Assembly: GCA_041580155.1 (NCBI GenBank)
Contig: JBFGEI010000095.1
Coordinates: 1 to 10,033, forward strand
DNA: 10,033 bases
Direction of reading: 5' to 3'
Source: Limimaricola sp041580155
Lineage (GTDB): Bacteria > Pseudomonadota > Alphaproteobacteria > Rhodobacterales > Rhodobacteraceae
Below are positions 1 to 7,062 of the stretch, piece after piece. The first letter of the stretch is position 1, and each line of letters starts with the position of its first letter. The notes beneath the pieces were generated by a model. The model saw only the letters and a list, made by a program, of their open reading frames with translations, ran no database searches and was not told the DNA's origin. Both the position numbers and the translations under genes were made by a program.

Positions 1-876
1 CGCCGGGTCGATGGCGATCACCCGCAGCGGCAGCGCGGTGTCGGGCGCCGCCGCGCCGGCGACCAGGATTTCGCGGGCCGAAAGCCGGGTCGCCAGCCAA
101 TCGACGAGCACCGCCGGGTCGGTTCCGGCCGGCGGTTCGACCGCGTCGGCCACCATCCGCGCCGGCGCCCAGACCGTCGGCGCCCCTTGGCGCAGCGCCC
201 AGTCGATCTCGGTGCGGCTGTCGCGCACCGCGAGCCCAGGATGCATCGCGGCCAGCGCCCAGGCCGCCTGGTCGAGCGCCAGCAGGTCGATCCGGAGCTG
301 CGCCGCCGGATCGGCGCTGCGCGGCGCCGGCGCCAGCGGCGACGGGCACAGGACAAGCGGCGCGGCATCGGCCAGCAACGGCTCGAGCCATGGCCCCAGC
401 GCCACGTCGGCGCCGACCAGCAGCAACCGCGGCTGCGGCGACGGCGACGCGGGGCGCGGCAGCGCGCTGCCCTCGCGCATGATCTCGACGCCAAGCGCGC
501 CGGGACCGCGGTCGAGCTTCTGGATCCGCACGAACACCCGCTCGGCCCGCGGCTCGGCGAGGATCCGCGCCGCGACGCCCTCGGCCAGCGTCTCGAGCAG
601 GTTCAGCCGCTCGGCCGCCAGCTCGGCGGCGACGGCCTCGGTCAGCCGGTCGTAGGACAGGATCCGGTCGACGTCGTCACCGGCTGGCGGTTGCGGCCGC
701 AGGTCGACGACGATGTCGAAGGCCAGCCGCTGGGTGACGCCGCGCTCGGCCTGGAACGCGCCGATCTCGACCGACACCACGTGGTCGCGCAGCGAGATCC
801 GGTCGCGCGGTGCCGTGGCAAGCGCCCTGGCCCGGTTCTCGGGGTGGTCGAAGGCAGAGCTGGTGTCGTCGATCAT
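1..876 (-). CDS. folB: Dihydroneopterin aldolase with long C-terminal extension (3' end cut by window edge)
   Basis: The minus-strand frame is open from an ATG at 874-876 to the window edge: 292 codons without a stop, so the C-terminus is missing. Residues about 13-135 read as a FolB domain, the folate-pathway enzyme that splits 7,8-dihydroneopterin into 6-hydroxymethyl-dihydropterin and glycolaldehyde in the cytoplasm. By-eye comparison with E. coli and S. aureus FolB places the catalytic residues at Glu44 (in GAFQAERGVTQ), Tyr75 (in LSYDRL) and Lys120 (in VRIQKLDRGPG); all are present. E. coli FolB is only about 120 residues. Here at least 165 further residues follow, hydrophobic and rich in Ala, Leu and Pro, with stretches such as LVGADVALGPWLEPLL and DWLATRLSAREILVAG that faintly recall amino-acid-kinase folds (inference). 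The gene begins 68 bases after the SleB-like gene, with a weak GGGA upstream. The FolB call is strong; the role of the extension is unknown. Confidence 0.88.
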   Translation of the reverse strand, partial: MIDDTSSAFDHPENRARALATAPRDRISLRDHVVSVEIGAFQAERGVTQRLAFDIVVDLRPQPPAGDDVDRILSYDRLTEAVAAELAAERLNLLETLAEGVAARILAEPRAERVFVRIQKLDRGPGALGVEIMREGSALPRPASPSPQPRLLLVGADVALGPWLEPLLADAAPLVLCPSPLAPAPRSADPAAQLRIDLLALDQAAWALAAMHPGLAVRDSRTEIDWALRQGAPTVWAPARMVADAVEPPAGTDPAVLVDWLATRLSAREILVAGAAAPDTALPLRVIAIDPA

Positions 877-933
877 TACGGCGTCCCGGTCAGGCTGCGG
901 CGGGTCTAGCGCCGGGGCCGCCCTCCGGCAAGC

Positions 934-948
934 CTAGCCCAAGGCTAG
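934..948 (-). other. Short perfect hairpin over the stop codon of the SleB-like gene
   Basis: CTAGCC (934-939) and GGCTAG (943-948) are perfect inverted repeats around a 3-base loop, and the right arm contains the TAG stop (945-947) of the hydrolase gene. A second, imperfect GC-rich dyad lies at 911-929. Neither is followed by a T-run on the minus strand, so this is not a textbook intrinsic terminator. It may slow or process the transcript between the hydrolase and folB. The 68-base gap (877-944) holds nothing else I can see. Confidence 0.35.
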
Positions 949-1676
949 TTCGACGCGGTGCGGGTGGCTTCGCGGTAGAACAGATGCGCGCCGATCGCCG
1001 CGGTCTGCGGGATCCGGCCGGCCCAGGACGGGCTGACCGCGCGGGTGTGGTAATGGGTGGCGCCGGCAGTCAGGCTGCGCGGCGTGCCGTCGAGCATGAT
1101 CTCGGCGATCTTGCCGACCTCGGCCCAGGCGCCCGGCTCGTTCACCCGGTCGGCGATGCCGTCGCAGGTGTAGGAGAACTGGCAGGCGTATTTGCGGCCG
1201 GTGCCCTGGTTGACGACGCCGCAGACGCTGCCGGGATAGTCCGGGCTGTCGACCCGGTTCAGGATCACCTCGGCGACCGCGAACTTGCCGCGGGTGGTTT
1301 CGCCGCGGGCCTCGAAGTACAGCGCCTCGGTGAGGCAGTGCCATTCGGCGTCGCCCTCGACCTTGGGCTGCGACGCCAGCAGCGCCGCGTGGTCCAGCAC
1401 GGCGACCGAGGCGACCGCGACGCCACGCTCGGCGGCAGCGGGCAGTGCTGCCAGATCGGCGCTGGTGGCGGAGGGAACGATCTCGCTACCGTTGCGTTCG
1501 ACCCCCAGCAGCGTGCCGAGCCGCGACTTGAGACCGGCGGTCTCGGACCCGGCGGAGGCGACCATCTCCGTGGTCTCGGTGCCTTGGTCTGCAACAGCTG
1601 CGGTCGCGGCGAAAAAAGCCGCAAGAGTAACCATTGCGCCAGGTGCCACCAGGCGCACGAAGTCGGATCGCTTCAT
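945..1676 (-). CDS. Secreted SleB/CwlJ-type cell wall hydrolase
   Basis: This 243-residue protein begins with a probable Sec signal peptide: a basic start (MKRSDFVRLV), then a hydrophobic Ala-rich stretch to about residue 29 (TAAVAD). After a low-complexity spacer, residues about 110-240 carry the Hydrolase_2 (SleB) domain. Its hallmarks are LTEALYFEARGE, with the expected catalytic Glu122, then AEVILNRVDS, the cysteine-containing CQFSYTCDG, and ATHYHT near residues 207-211. SleB-family enzymes cut peptidoglycan glycan strands; in alphaproteobacteria they are thought to act in the periplasm during wall remodelling. Cys114, Cys152, Cys165 and Cys171 could form disulfides. No LysM or SPOR domain is visible. 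The ATG at 1674-1676 is supported by GGGGA (plus 1685-1689) eight bases upstream. The gene lies 142 bases after the PPDK-like gene and may have its own promoter. The family call is secure; the exact bond cleaved is not shown. Confidence 0.88.
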   Translation of the reverse strand: MKRSDFVRLVAPGAMVTLAAFFAATAAVADQGTETTEMVASAGSETAGLKSRLGTLLGVERNGSEIVPSATSADLAALPAAAERGVAVASVAVLDHAALLASQPKVEGDAEWHCLTEALYFEARGETTRGKFAVAEVILNRVDSPDYPGSVCGVVNQGTGRKYACQFSYTCDGIADRVNEPGAWAEVGKIAEIMLDGTPRSLTAGATHYHTRAVSPSWAGRIPQTAAIGAHLFYREATRTASN

Positions 1677-1818
1677 TCGACATATCCCCGTTAACGCGGT
1701 CTGCCCCGCGCCGGCGAGAGAGGGGGTACGGGATGCGTCCCAACCTGTCTACCGAGGCAGCCGGAACCGGGCCGGAACCGGCGGTTCCTTGCCAAAAACG
1801 ATCTTTTATAAAGACATA
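1677..1818 (-). promoter_or_regulatory. Intergenic region between PPDK-like gene and SleB-like gene, with an AT-rich island
   Basis: This 142-base gap is the longest non-coding stretch inside the minus-strand cluster. Its part nearest the PPDK stop (about 1789-1818) is AT-rich in an otherwise extremely GC-rich window and contains TATAAA on the plus strand at 1807-1812. I could not pair this with a convincing -35 box at 16-18 bases in either direction. A promoter for the hydrolase gene here is plausible but not shown. The rest holds the GGAACC cluster and the hydrolase ribosome binding site. Confidence 0.3.
1761..1788. repeat. Clustered GGAACC half-sites (direct and inverted) upstream of the SleB-like gene
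   Basis: The decamer CCGGAACCGG occurs twice, at 1761-1770 and 1772-1781, so GGAACC recurs with an 11-base period, about one helical turn. The second copy (GGAACC, 1774-1779) pairs with GGTTCC (1783-1788) as a perfect inverted repeat around a 3-base loop. The cluster lies about 87-112 bases upstream of the hydrolase start. It could be an operator or an RNA hairpin at the end of the PPDK-like transcript. No T-run follows on the minus strand, so an intrinsic terminator is not supported. Confidence 0.35.
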
Positions 1819-4401
1819 TCAGGCGTTTAGGGGGTGCGACATCACGTCGCAATTGACCGGGTTTCGGTCGATGATCGCCAGCTGGGCGGCGGAAAGACGC
1901 GCAACCGGAACCCGGAATGGCGAGCAGGAAACATAATCGAAGCCCTGCTTGCGGCAGAAATCGATGGCGCTGCGGCTGCCGCCGTGTTCGCCGCAGATCG
2001 ACAGGGTGACGTCGGGGCGCCCGGCGCGGCCGCGCTCGGCGCCGATCTGCAGCAATTCGCCGACGCCATCAAGGTCGAGCGTGTGGAACGGGTCCTCTTC
2101 GTAGACCCCGTTCTTGACGTAGATCGACATGAAGCGACCGGCGTCGTCGCGCGACAGACCGTAGGTCATCTGGGTCAGGTCGTTGGTGCCGAACGACAGG
2201 AAGGCGGCATGCTGCGCGATGTCGGCGGCGCGCAGCGCGGCGCGCGGCGTTTCCACCATCACCCCGAGCCGGTAGTCGAAATCGACGCCGGAATGCGCCC
2301 GAACCATCGACGCCACCGCGTCGACCCGGCCCTTGACCAGTTCGACCTCGCGCATCGCGCTGACCAGCGGGATCATCACCTCGGGCACCACCGGCACGCC
2401 GTCGCGGCTCGCCAGCACCGTGGCCTCGAAGATCGCCCGGGCCTGCATCTCGTAGATCTCGGGAACGGTGATGCCCAGCCGGACGCCGCGCATCCCGAGC
2501 ATCGGGTTGTATTCGGACAGCGCCGCGACCCGTGCTTCGACCACCGACAGCGGCAGCGCCAGCCCGTCGGCCAGATCGCGCATTCCGGTGCGGTCCGAGG
2601 GCAGGAATTCGTGCAACGGCGGGTCGAACAGCCGGATGCAGACCGGCTGGCCCTGCATGATCTCGAACAGCCGCCCGAAATCAGCGCGCTGCATCGGCAG
2701 CAGACGGACGAGTCCGGCGCGGCGCGCGCCAGCGTCCTTGGCGAAGATCATCTCGCGCATCATGCCGATGCGGTCGCCTTCGAAGAACATGTGCTCGGTG
2801 CGGCACAGCCCGATGCCCTGGGCCTGGAAATTGCGCGCGGTCTGCGCGTCGGCCGGGGTGTCAGCGTTGGCCCGCACCCCGATGTCGCGGAAATCATCGG
2901 CCCAGTCGAGCAGCGTGCGGAACGCCCCGTCGAGCACCGCCTCGAGCATCTCCGGCTCGCCGGCCAGAACCTGGCCGCTGGTGCCGTCGAGCGTGATGAT
3001 GTCGCCCTCGAAGAGCCGCCGGCCGCCGGTTGTCAGCACCACGCCGCGCTTGCGATCGATCGTCAGGTCCGAGGCACCGACCACGCAAGGCAGGCCAAGC
3101 CCGCGGCCGATCACCGCGGCGTGGCTGGTGATGCCGCCGCGCACCGTCAGGACCGCTTCGGCGGCGTGCATGCCGCGGATGTCCTCGGGAGTGGTTTCGC
3201 GGCGCACCAGGATGCAGGCCTCGCCGCGCGCGGCGCTGGCCTGCGCCGCCGCGGCGGACAGCACGATGCGGCCGGTGGCGGCGCCGGGCGACGCGGCGAT
3301 ACCGGACACGATCAAGTCGCGCTTGGCGCCCGGATCGACCTGCCGGTGCAGCAATTCCGACAGCGCCTGCGGTTCGACCCGCATCACCGCTTCCTCGCGC
3401 GGGATCACCCCGTCCTCGGCCAGCGCCACCGCGATCCGCACGCTGGCGCGCGACGATCGCTGCACCCGCACCGCGTCGAGCACCTTCAGCGTGCCCTCGT
3501 GCAGGGTGAACTCGATCTGCATTTCCTCGCGCAGCTTCTCGCGGCACAGCGCGCCCATCTCCAGCAGCTGGGCGAAGGCCCCGGGGCACAGCTCCTCGAA
3601 GCTTTCGCCGCGCGCGTCGCGGGTCAGGTAGATCGCGCCCTGCGCCACCTTCAGCGCCTCGCGGCCCTGGCTCTGGCTGAGGTAACGGCCGGTGATCTGC
3701 GGCTGACCGGTGACCGGGTCGACGAACTGGATCACCCCCGAGCCGCATTCGCCTTGGCCGACGCCAAGCGCCATCTGCTGCACCACCAGCCCGAGCCCGG
3801 CGTCGGCCGGCGCGCCCTTGGCCTGGCGCAGCAGCCGCGCCGTCGTGCCCTCCCAAGCCCGCGCCATCGAGCGCAGCACCTCGGCCAGCTGCACCGCCGG
3901 ATCTTGGGGAAACGGTTCTTCGGCCTCGGTCTCATAGGCGGTGAGTGCCGCGCGCAGGCTGTCGGGACCGGGCCGGTCGGCCACGTCGAAGCTGTCGGGA
4001 TCGAGCCGCGCGACATGCACCGCCCAGGACTGGATGAAGCGCAGGTACAGCGAGGTCGCCGCCTCTTCGCCGATGGTCTCGCACATCGCGGCGTGGCGCT
4101 CGTCGGTCATGCCGATGTTGAGGATCGCGCCCGGCCCGCCCCAATCGGGGTCCTGGCTCGAGGGCCGGACCGACAGCAGCGGCGCCGGGCCGAAATGCTG
4201 CATGATCGCATCCATGTCGGGCATCCGGCCCTGCGCGATGCCGTGCACCGCCGAGAACGACAGCGCCACCATCGTCGGCAGCGGCAGATCGAGCCGGACC
4301 AGCCGCTGCAGGCATTTCGCACGACCGCCGTGCCACTGCGCCGACATTTCGGCGGTGGCGGTGATCAGCGTGGCCTGTGGTCTTGGCGGGAGTTGCTGCA
4401 C
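1819..4401 (-). CDS. Pyruvate phosphate dikinase-like protein with divergent ATP-grasp half
   Basis: This 860-residue protein aligns over its length with PPDK, which makes PEP from pyruvate, ATP and phosphate through a phosphohistidine carrier. The swivelling domain has RGGITSHAAV with His427. The PEP/pyruvate half keeps LCRTEHMFF (Arg534), IRLFDPPLHEF (Arg590), VETPRAAL (Glu717), FGTNDLTQMT (Asn740, Asp741) and ICGEHGG (Cys803). The N-terminal ATP-grasp half is unusual. Compared from memory with Clostridium symbiosum PPDK, Lys22 is Arg27, Arg96 is Gln83, Asp321 is Gln295, Gln335 is Asp309, Arg337 is Val311, and the QGEDV stretch reads QGREA; only Arg92 (Arg79) and Glu323 (Glu297) remain. The start is GTG at 4399-4401, supported by AAAGGAA nine bases upstream (plus 4411-4417). 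It lies 76 bases after glyS and probably shares its transcript. Databases may call it ppdK; I withhold the symbol because ATP-dependent activity is doubtful. It could be a PEP-handling enzyme with another phosphoryl donor, or a regulator. Confidence 0.85.
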   Translation of the reverse strand: MQQLPPRPQATLITATAEMSAQWHGGRAKCLQRLVRLDLPLPTMVALSFSAVHGIAQGRMPDMDAIMQHFGPAPLLSVRPSSQDPDWGGPGAILNIGMTDERHAAMCETIGEEAATSLYLRFIQSWAVHVARLDPDSFDVADRPGPDSLRAALTAYETEAEEPFPQDPAVQLAEVLRSMARAWEGTTARLLRQAKGAPADAGLGLVVQQMALGVGQGECGSGVIQFVDPVTGQPQITGRYLSQSQGREALKVAQGAIYLTRDARGESFEELCPGAFAQLLEMGALCREKLREEMQIEFTLHEGTLKVLDAVRVQRSSRASVRIAVALAEDGVIPREEAVMRVEPQALSELLHRQVDPGAKRDLIVSGIAASPGAATGRIVLSAAAAQASAARGEACILVRRETTPEDIRGMHAAEAVLTVRGGITSHAAVIGRGLGLPCVVGASDLTIDRKRGVVLTTGGRRLFEGDIITLDGTSGQVLAGEPEMLEAVLDGAFRTLLDWADDFRDIGVRANADTPADAQTARNFQAQGIGLCRTEHMFFEGDRIGMMREMIFAKDAGARRAGLVRLLPMQRADFGRLFEIMQGQPVCIRLFDPPLHEFLPSDRTGMRDLADGLALPLSVVEARVAALSEYNPMLGMRGVRLGITVPEIYEMQARAIFEATVLASRDGVPVVPEVMIPLVSAMREVELVKGRVDAVASMVRAHSGVDFDYRLGVMVETPRAALRAADIAQHAAFLSFGTNDLTQMTYGLSRDDAGRFMSIYVKNGVYEEDPFHTLDLDGVGELLQIGAERGRAGRPDVTLSICGEHGGSRSAIDFCRKQGFDYVSCSPFRVPVARLSAAQLAIIDRNPVNCDVMSHPLNA

Positions 4402-4477
4402 TGCGGCATGTTCCTTTCGTGCCGCAACATAAGCCGCGACACGGGTTCCGCCAAGTGCGGCGATGCGTTGGGCGGGC
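4402..4477 (-). other. Short gap between glyS and the PPDK-like gene
   Basis: This 76-base gap holds the ribosome binding site of the PPDK-like gene. At its glyS end, GGGC-TGA-GCCC forms a small hairpin whose loop is the glyS stop codon (4478-4480). No T-run follows and no convincing promoter is visible, which fits read-through from the glyQ-glyS operon. Confidence 0.3.
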
Positions 4478-6538
4478 TCAGCCCTCGATTTTCGACAGAT
4501 CCGCCACGTCGCGGCAGGTGGCGCGGATCCGCGAAAGCAGGTTCAGCCGGTTGCGCCGCAGGATCTGGTTGTCGGAATTGACCTGCACCGCCTCGAAGAA
4601 GGCGTCTATCGGCGCCCGCAGCCCGGCCATCGCCGCCATCGCGGCGGCGAAATCCTCGGATGCCATCGCCGCGTCGATCTTGGGCTGCGCCGAGTCGAGC
4701 GCCGCGAACAGCGCCTTTTCCTGCGGTTCCTCGGCGAATTTCGCGTCGGCGCCGTAGGAGTATTCGACGCCGTCCTTGTCCTCGGCCTGCGTCAGGATGT
4801 TGTTGGCGCGCTTGAACCCTTGCGTCAGGTTCTCGCCATCCTCGGTCTTGAGGAACTCCGCCAGCGCCTCGGCGCGGCGCACCAGCAGCGTCAGATCGTC
4901 GTTGCCCGGCATCGCGATGCAGGCGTCGATCACGTCGTGGCGGACGCCCTCGGCCTTCAGGTGAACCTTGAGACGGTCGTGGAAGAAGGCCAGCAGCTCG
5001 GCGGCGTCGGCGCGGGCGTCGGCCTTGCCGAACAACGACAGCAGTCCGATCCGCAGCCCGTTCGACAGAACCAGCCGGATCACCCCAAGGGCTGCGCGGC
5101 GCAGCGCGAACGGGTCCTTCGACCCGGTGGGCTTTTCGTCGATCGCCCAGAACCCGGCCAGCGTATCGAGCTTGTCGGCCAGCGCCACCGCGATCGACAC
5201 CGGCGCCGACGGCACGTGGTCGGACGGGCCGAGCGGCTGGTAGTGCTCCTGCGCGGCGGCGGCGACGGCGGCCGACAGCCCGGCGGCCTCGGCGTAGTAG
5301 CGGCCCATCAAGCCCTGAAGCTCGGGGAACTCGCCGACCATCTCGGACCGCAGGTCGGCCTTGGCGATCCGCGCCGCCTGCGCCGCCTCGTCTGGATGCG
5401 CCTCGACCAGCGGCGCGATCTCGCGCGCCAGCGCGGCGATCCGGGCGATCCGGTCGGACTGGCTGCCAAGCCGGTTGTGGAAGGTCACGTTGGACAGGCC
5501 GTCGGCCATGCCCTCGAGCCCGTGCTCCTTCACAACCCGCAGGTCGTTCTCCCAGAAGAACTTCGCGTCGGACAGCCGCGCCGCGAGCACCTTGCCGTTG
5601 CCGGCCAGGATCGTGGCGCCGTGGTCGCGGGTCTCGATGTTGGCGACGGTGACGAAGCGGGTTATCTGCCCCGATTTCGGATCGCGCACCGAGAAGAACT
5701 TCTGGTGCTCCTTCATCGAGGTCTGCAGCACCTCGGGCGGCAGCCCGAGGAACGCCGCGCCGATCTCGCCCATCAGCACCACCGGCCATTCGACCAGCCC
5801 CGCAACCTCGTCGAGCAGGCCGCGGTCCTCGACCAGCTCGAGCCCCTGCGCGAAGGCCTGGCTCGAGGCGTCGGACCAGATCGTGTCGGCGCGTTCGTCG
5901 GCGCGCAGCACCACATGGGCGCGCTTCAGCCGGGCCTCGTAATCCTCGAAGCCGGTCACGCTGAAGGCATCCGGCGCCATGAAACGGTGGCCGCGGGTGG
6001 TGTTGCCGGCGACGATGCCGTCGATCTCGAACGGCACCACCTCGGCGCCCTGCTCATCGCTCAGGATGCACAGGATCGACTGCAGCGGCCGCACCCAGCG
6101 CAGGTCGCCGCCGCCCCAGCGCATCGACTTCGGCCAGGGGAAATCGCGGATCGTGCGGCTCAGCACCTCGGCGATGATCGCGGAAGCGGCGCGACCGGGA
6201 TGGGTGATCGTGGCGACGTAGACCTGGCCCTTCTTCTCGTCGCGGATCTCGAGCTGGTCGCGGGTCAGCCCGACGCCGCGCAGGAAGCCGTCGATCGCCT
6301 GCTCGGGCGCGTCGACCCGCGGGCCCTTGCGCTCTTCGCGGGTCTCGCGGCTGGCGCCGCTCAGACCTTCGAGGGACAGCGCCAGCCGGCGCGGCGTGTG
6401 GAACGCGGCGGCGGCGGCATAGGTCAGCCCGGCCTCGACCAGCCCGTCGGTGACCAGACGCTTGAGGTCGGCGGCGGCGCGCGGCTGCATCCGGGCCGGG
6501 ATTTCTTCGGAGAACAGTTCGATCAGCAGGTCGGGCAT
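4478..6538 (-). CDS. glyS: Glycyl-tRNA synthetase beta subunit
   Basis: This encodes the beta subunit of the bacterial alpha2beta2 glycyl-tRNA synthetase, which recognises tRNA(Gly) while the alpha subunit activates glycine. The 686 residues match the E. coli length of about 689. Family landmarks are LLIELFSEEIPARM at the N-terminus, FHTPRRLAL (46-54), SMKEHQKFFSVRD (274-286), VTFHNRLGSQSDR (351-363), PFALRRAALGVIRL (476-489), GFKRANNIL (574-582) and the C-terminal anticodon-binding DALR-type region ending near RRNRLNLLSRIR. The frame stays open further upstream, to an ATG at 6697, but that extension is Arg-rich shadow of the preceding gene. I choose the ATG at 6536-6538 because the family N-terminus starts there and it overlaps the upstream stop as TGATG. 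This overlap suggests translational coupling, keeping the subunits balanced. Confidence 0.97.
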   Translation of the reverse strand: MPDLLIELFSEEIPARMQPRAAADLKRLVTDGLVEAGLTYAAAAAFHTPRRLALSLEGLSGASRETREERKGPRVDAPEQAIDGFLRGVGLTRDQLEIRDEKKGQVYVATITHPGRAASAIIAEVLSRTIRDFPWPKSMRWGGGDLRWVRPLQSILCILSDEQGAEVVPFEIDGIVAGNTTRGHRFMAPDAFSVTGFEDYEARLKRAHVVLRADERADTIWSDASSQAFAQGLELVEDRGLLDEVAGLVEWPVVLMGEIGAAFLGLPPEVLQTSMKEHQKFFSVRDPKSGQITRFVTVANIETRDHGATILAGNGKVLAARLSDAKFFWENDLRVVKEHGLEGMADGLSNVTFHNRLGSQSDRIARIAALAREIAPLVEAHPDEAAQAARIAKADLRSEMVGEFPELQGLMGRYYAEAAGLSAAVAAAAQEHYQPLGPSDHVPSAPVSIAVALADKLDTLAGFWAIDEKPTGSKDPFALRRAALGVIRLVLSNGLRIGLLSLFGKADARADAAELLAFFHDRLKVHLKAEGVRHDVIDACIAMPGNDDLTLLVRRAEALAEFLKTEDGENLTQGFKRANNILTQAEDKDGVEYSYGADAKFAEEPQEKALFAALDSAQPKIDAAMASEDFAAAMAAMAGLRAPIDAFFEAVQVNSDNQILRRNRLNLLSRIRATCRDVADLSKIEG

Positions 6539-7062
6539 CAGCTTTGGCTTTCGGGTGGCGGCGGGCAGAAGTCGGGCGCGGGGCTGCCGTCGAACACGAC
6601 GGCGCCGCAGGCGTTGATCTGCTGCCAAGCAAAGGCGCGCCCGTCGGGCATCACCGCGACGACGCGGTCGATGCCGTAGGGCTGGTTTTCGCGCCACAGA
6701 TAGGCGCGGGCGGTGCCGTTCTCGAGCGCGGCGCCGATCTCGTCGGCGTCGAAGCAGTCGAACCAGCGCGGTGCGACCAGCGGCTCGGCGGCGGCATAGG
6801 GCTGGGCGCTGGCGGCGAAGGACTGCGGTTCCGGCAGCGTGAAGCAGGCGCGGAACCGGATCGGCGACGAGCTGCCGTCGATCGCCTGGAAATCGTCGAA
6901 TTCGACCGGCATCACCGCGCCGTTGGCGCCGAGGATCTCGACCGGGCCGGTCTGCTCGATGCCGACCTCTTCGTAATAGGCGTAGACCTGCTGGTAATAC
7001 AGCAGCCCGCCGCCGATCAGCGCCGACACCACGATCAGGATCGCCGCGATGCGCGCGGTCAT
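6538..7062 (-). CDS. Small membrane-anchored protein between glyQ and glyS (DUF6446-like)
   Basis: This 174-residue protein has one N-terminal hydrophobic segment (about residues 4-24, IAAILIVVSALIGGG) and a presumably periplasmic remainder, so it is either a single-pass anchored protein or a signal-peptide-bearing one. Four cysteines (73, 103, 152, 166) lie in the exported part, in contexts such as FRACFTLPEP, RWFDCFDADE and INACGAVVF, and could make two disulfides. I recall a Rhodobacterales-restricted uncharacterised family (DUF6446) with this position and size, but cannot confirm membership. The frame is open to an ATG at 7086. I choose the ATG at 7060-7062 because it overlaps the glyQ stop as ATGA and directly precedes the hydrophobic segment. 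Its stop overlaps the glyS start by one base. No enzymatic motif is visible; the function is unknown. Confidence 0.85.
   Translation of the reverse strand: MTARIAAILIVVSALIGGGLLYYQQVYAYYEEVGIEQTGPVEILGANGAVMPVEFDDFQAIDGSSSPIRFRACFTLPEPQSFAASAQPYAAAEPLVAPRWFDCFDADEIGAALENGTARAYLWRENQPYGIDRVVAVMPDGRAFAWQQINACGAVVFDGSPAPDFCPPPPESQS

Noticed and set aside
187..909. A 240-codon plus-strand frame opposite folB
   Set aside because: It is low-complexity Arg/Gly/Gln-rich shadow. The minus strand carries FolB with all its catalytic residues.
1789..1812. A plus-strand promoter TTGCCA...TATAAA in the AT-rich island
   Set aside because: The spacer is only 12 bases, and no plus-strand gene lies downstream of it.
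3365..3380. A GGTTCGA string recalling a tRNA T-loop
   Set aside because: It lies inside the PPDK-like coding sequence, with no acceptor or anticodon stem around it.
1834..4581. A 915-codon open frame on the plus strand, antisense to the PPDK-like gene
   Set aside because: It mirrors the strongly GC3-biased codons of the real gene, is extremely rich in Ala, Arg, His, Gln and Asp, has no recognisable domain, and opposes a clear family member.
4463..6679. A 738-codon open frame on the plus strand, antisense to glyS
   Set aside because: It has the same compositional artefact. The opposite strand encodes a full-length, well-conserved glyS.
6539..6697. A longer N-terminus for glyS starting at the ATG at 6697
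   Set aside because: The 53 extra residues are Arg-rich and overlap the upstream gene out of frame. The family N-terminus begins at 6538, which has a TGATG junction.
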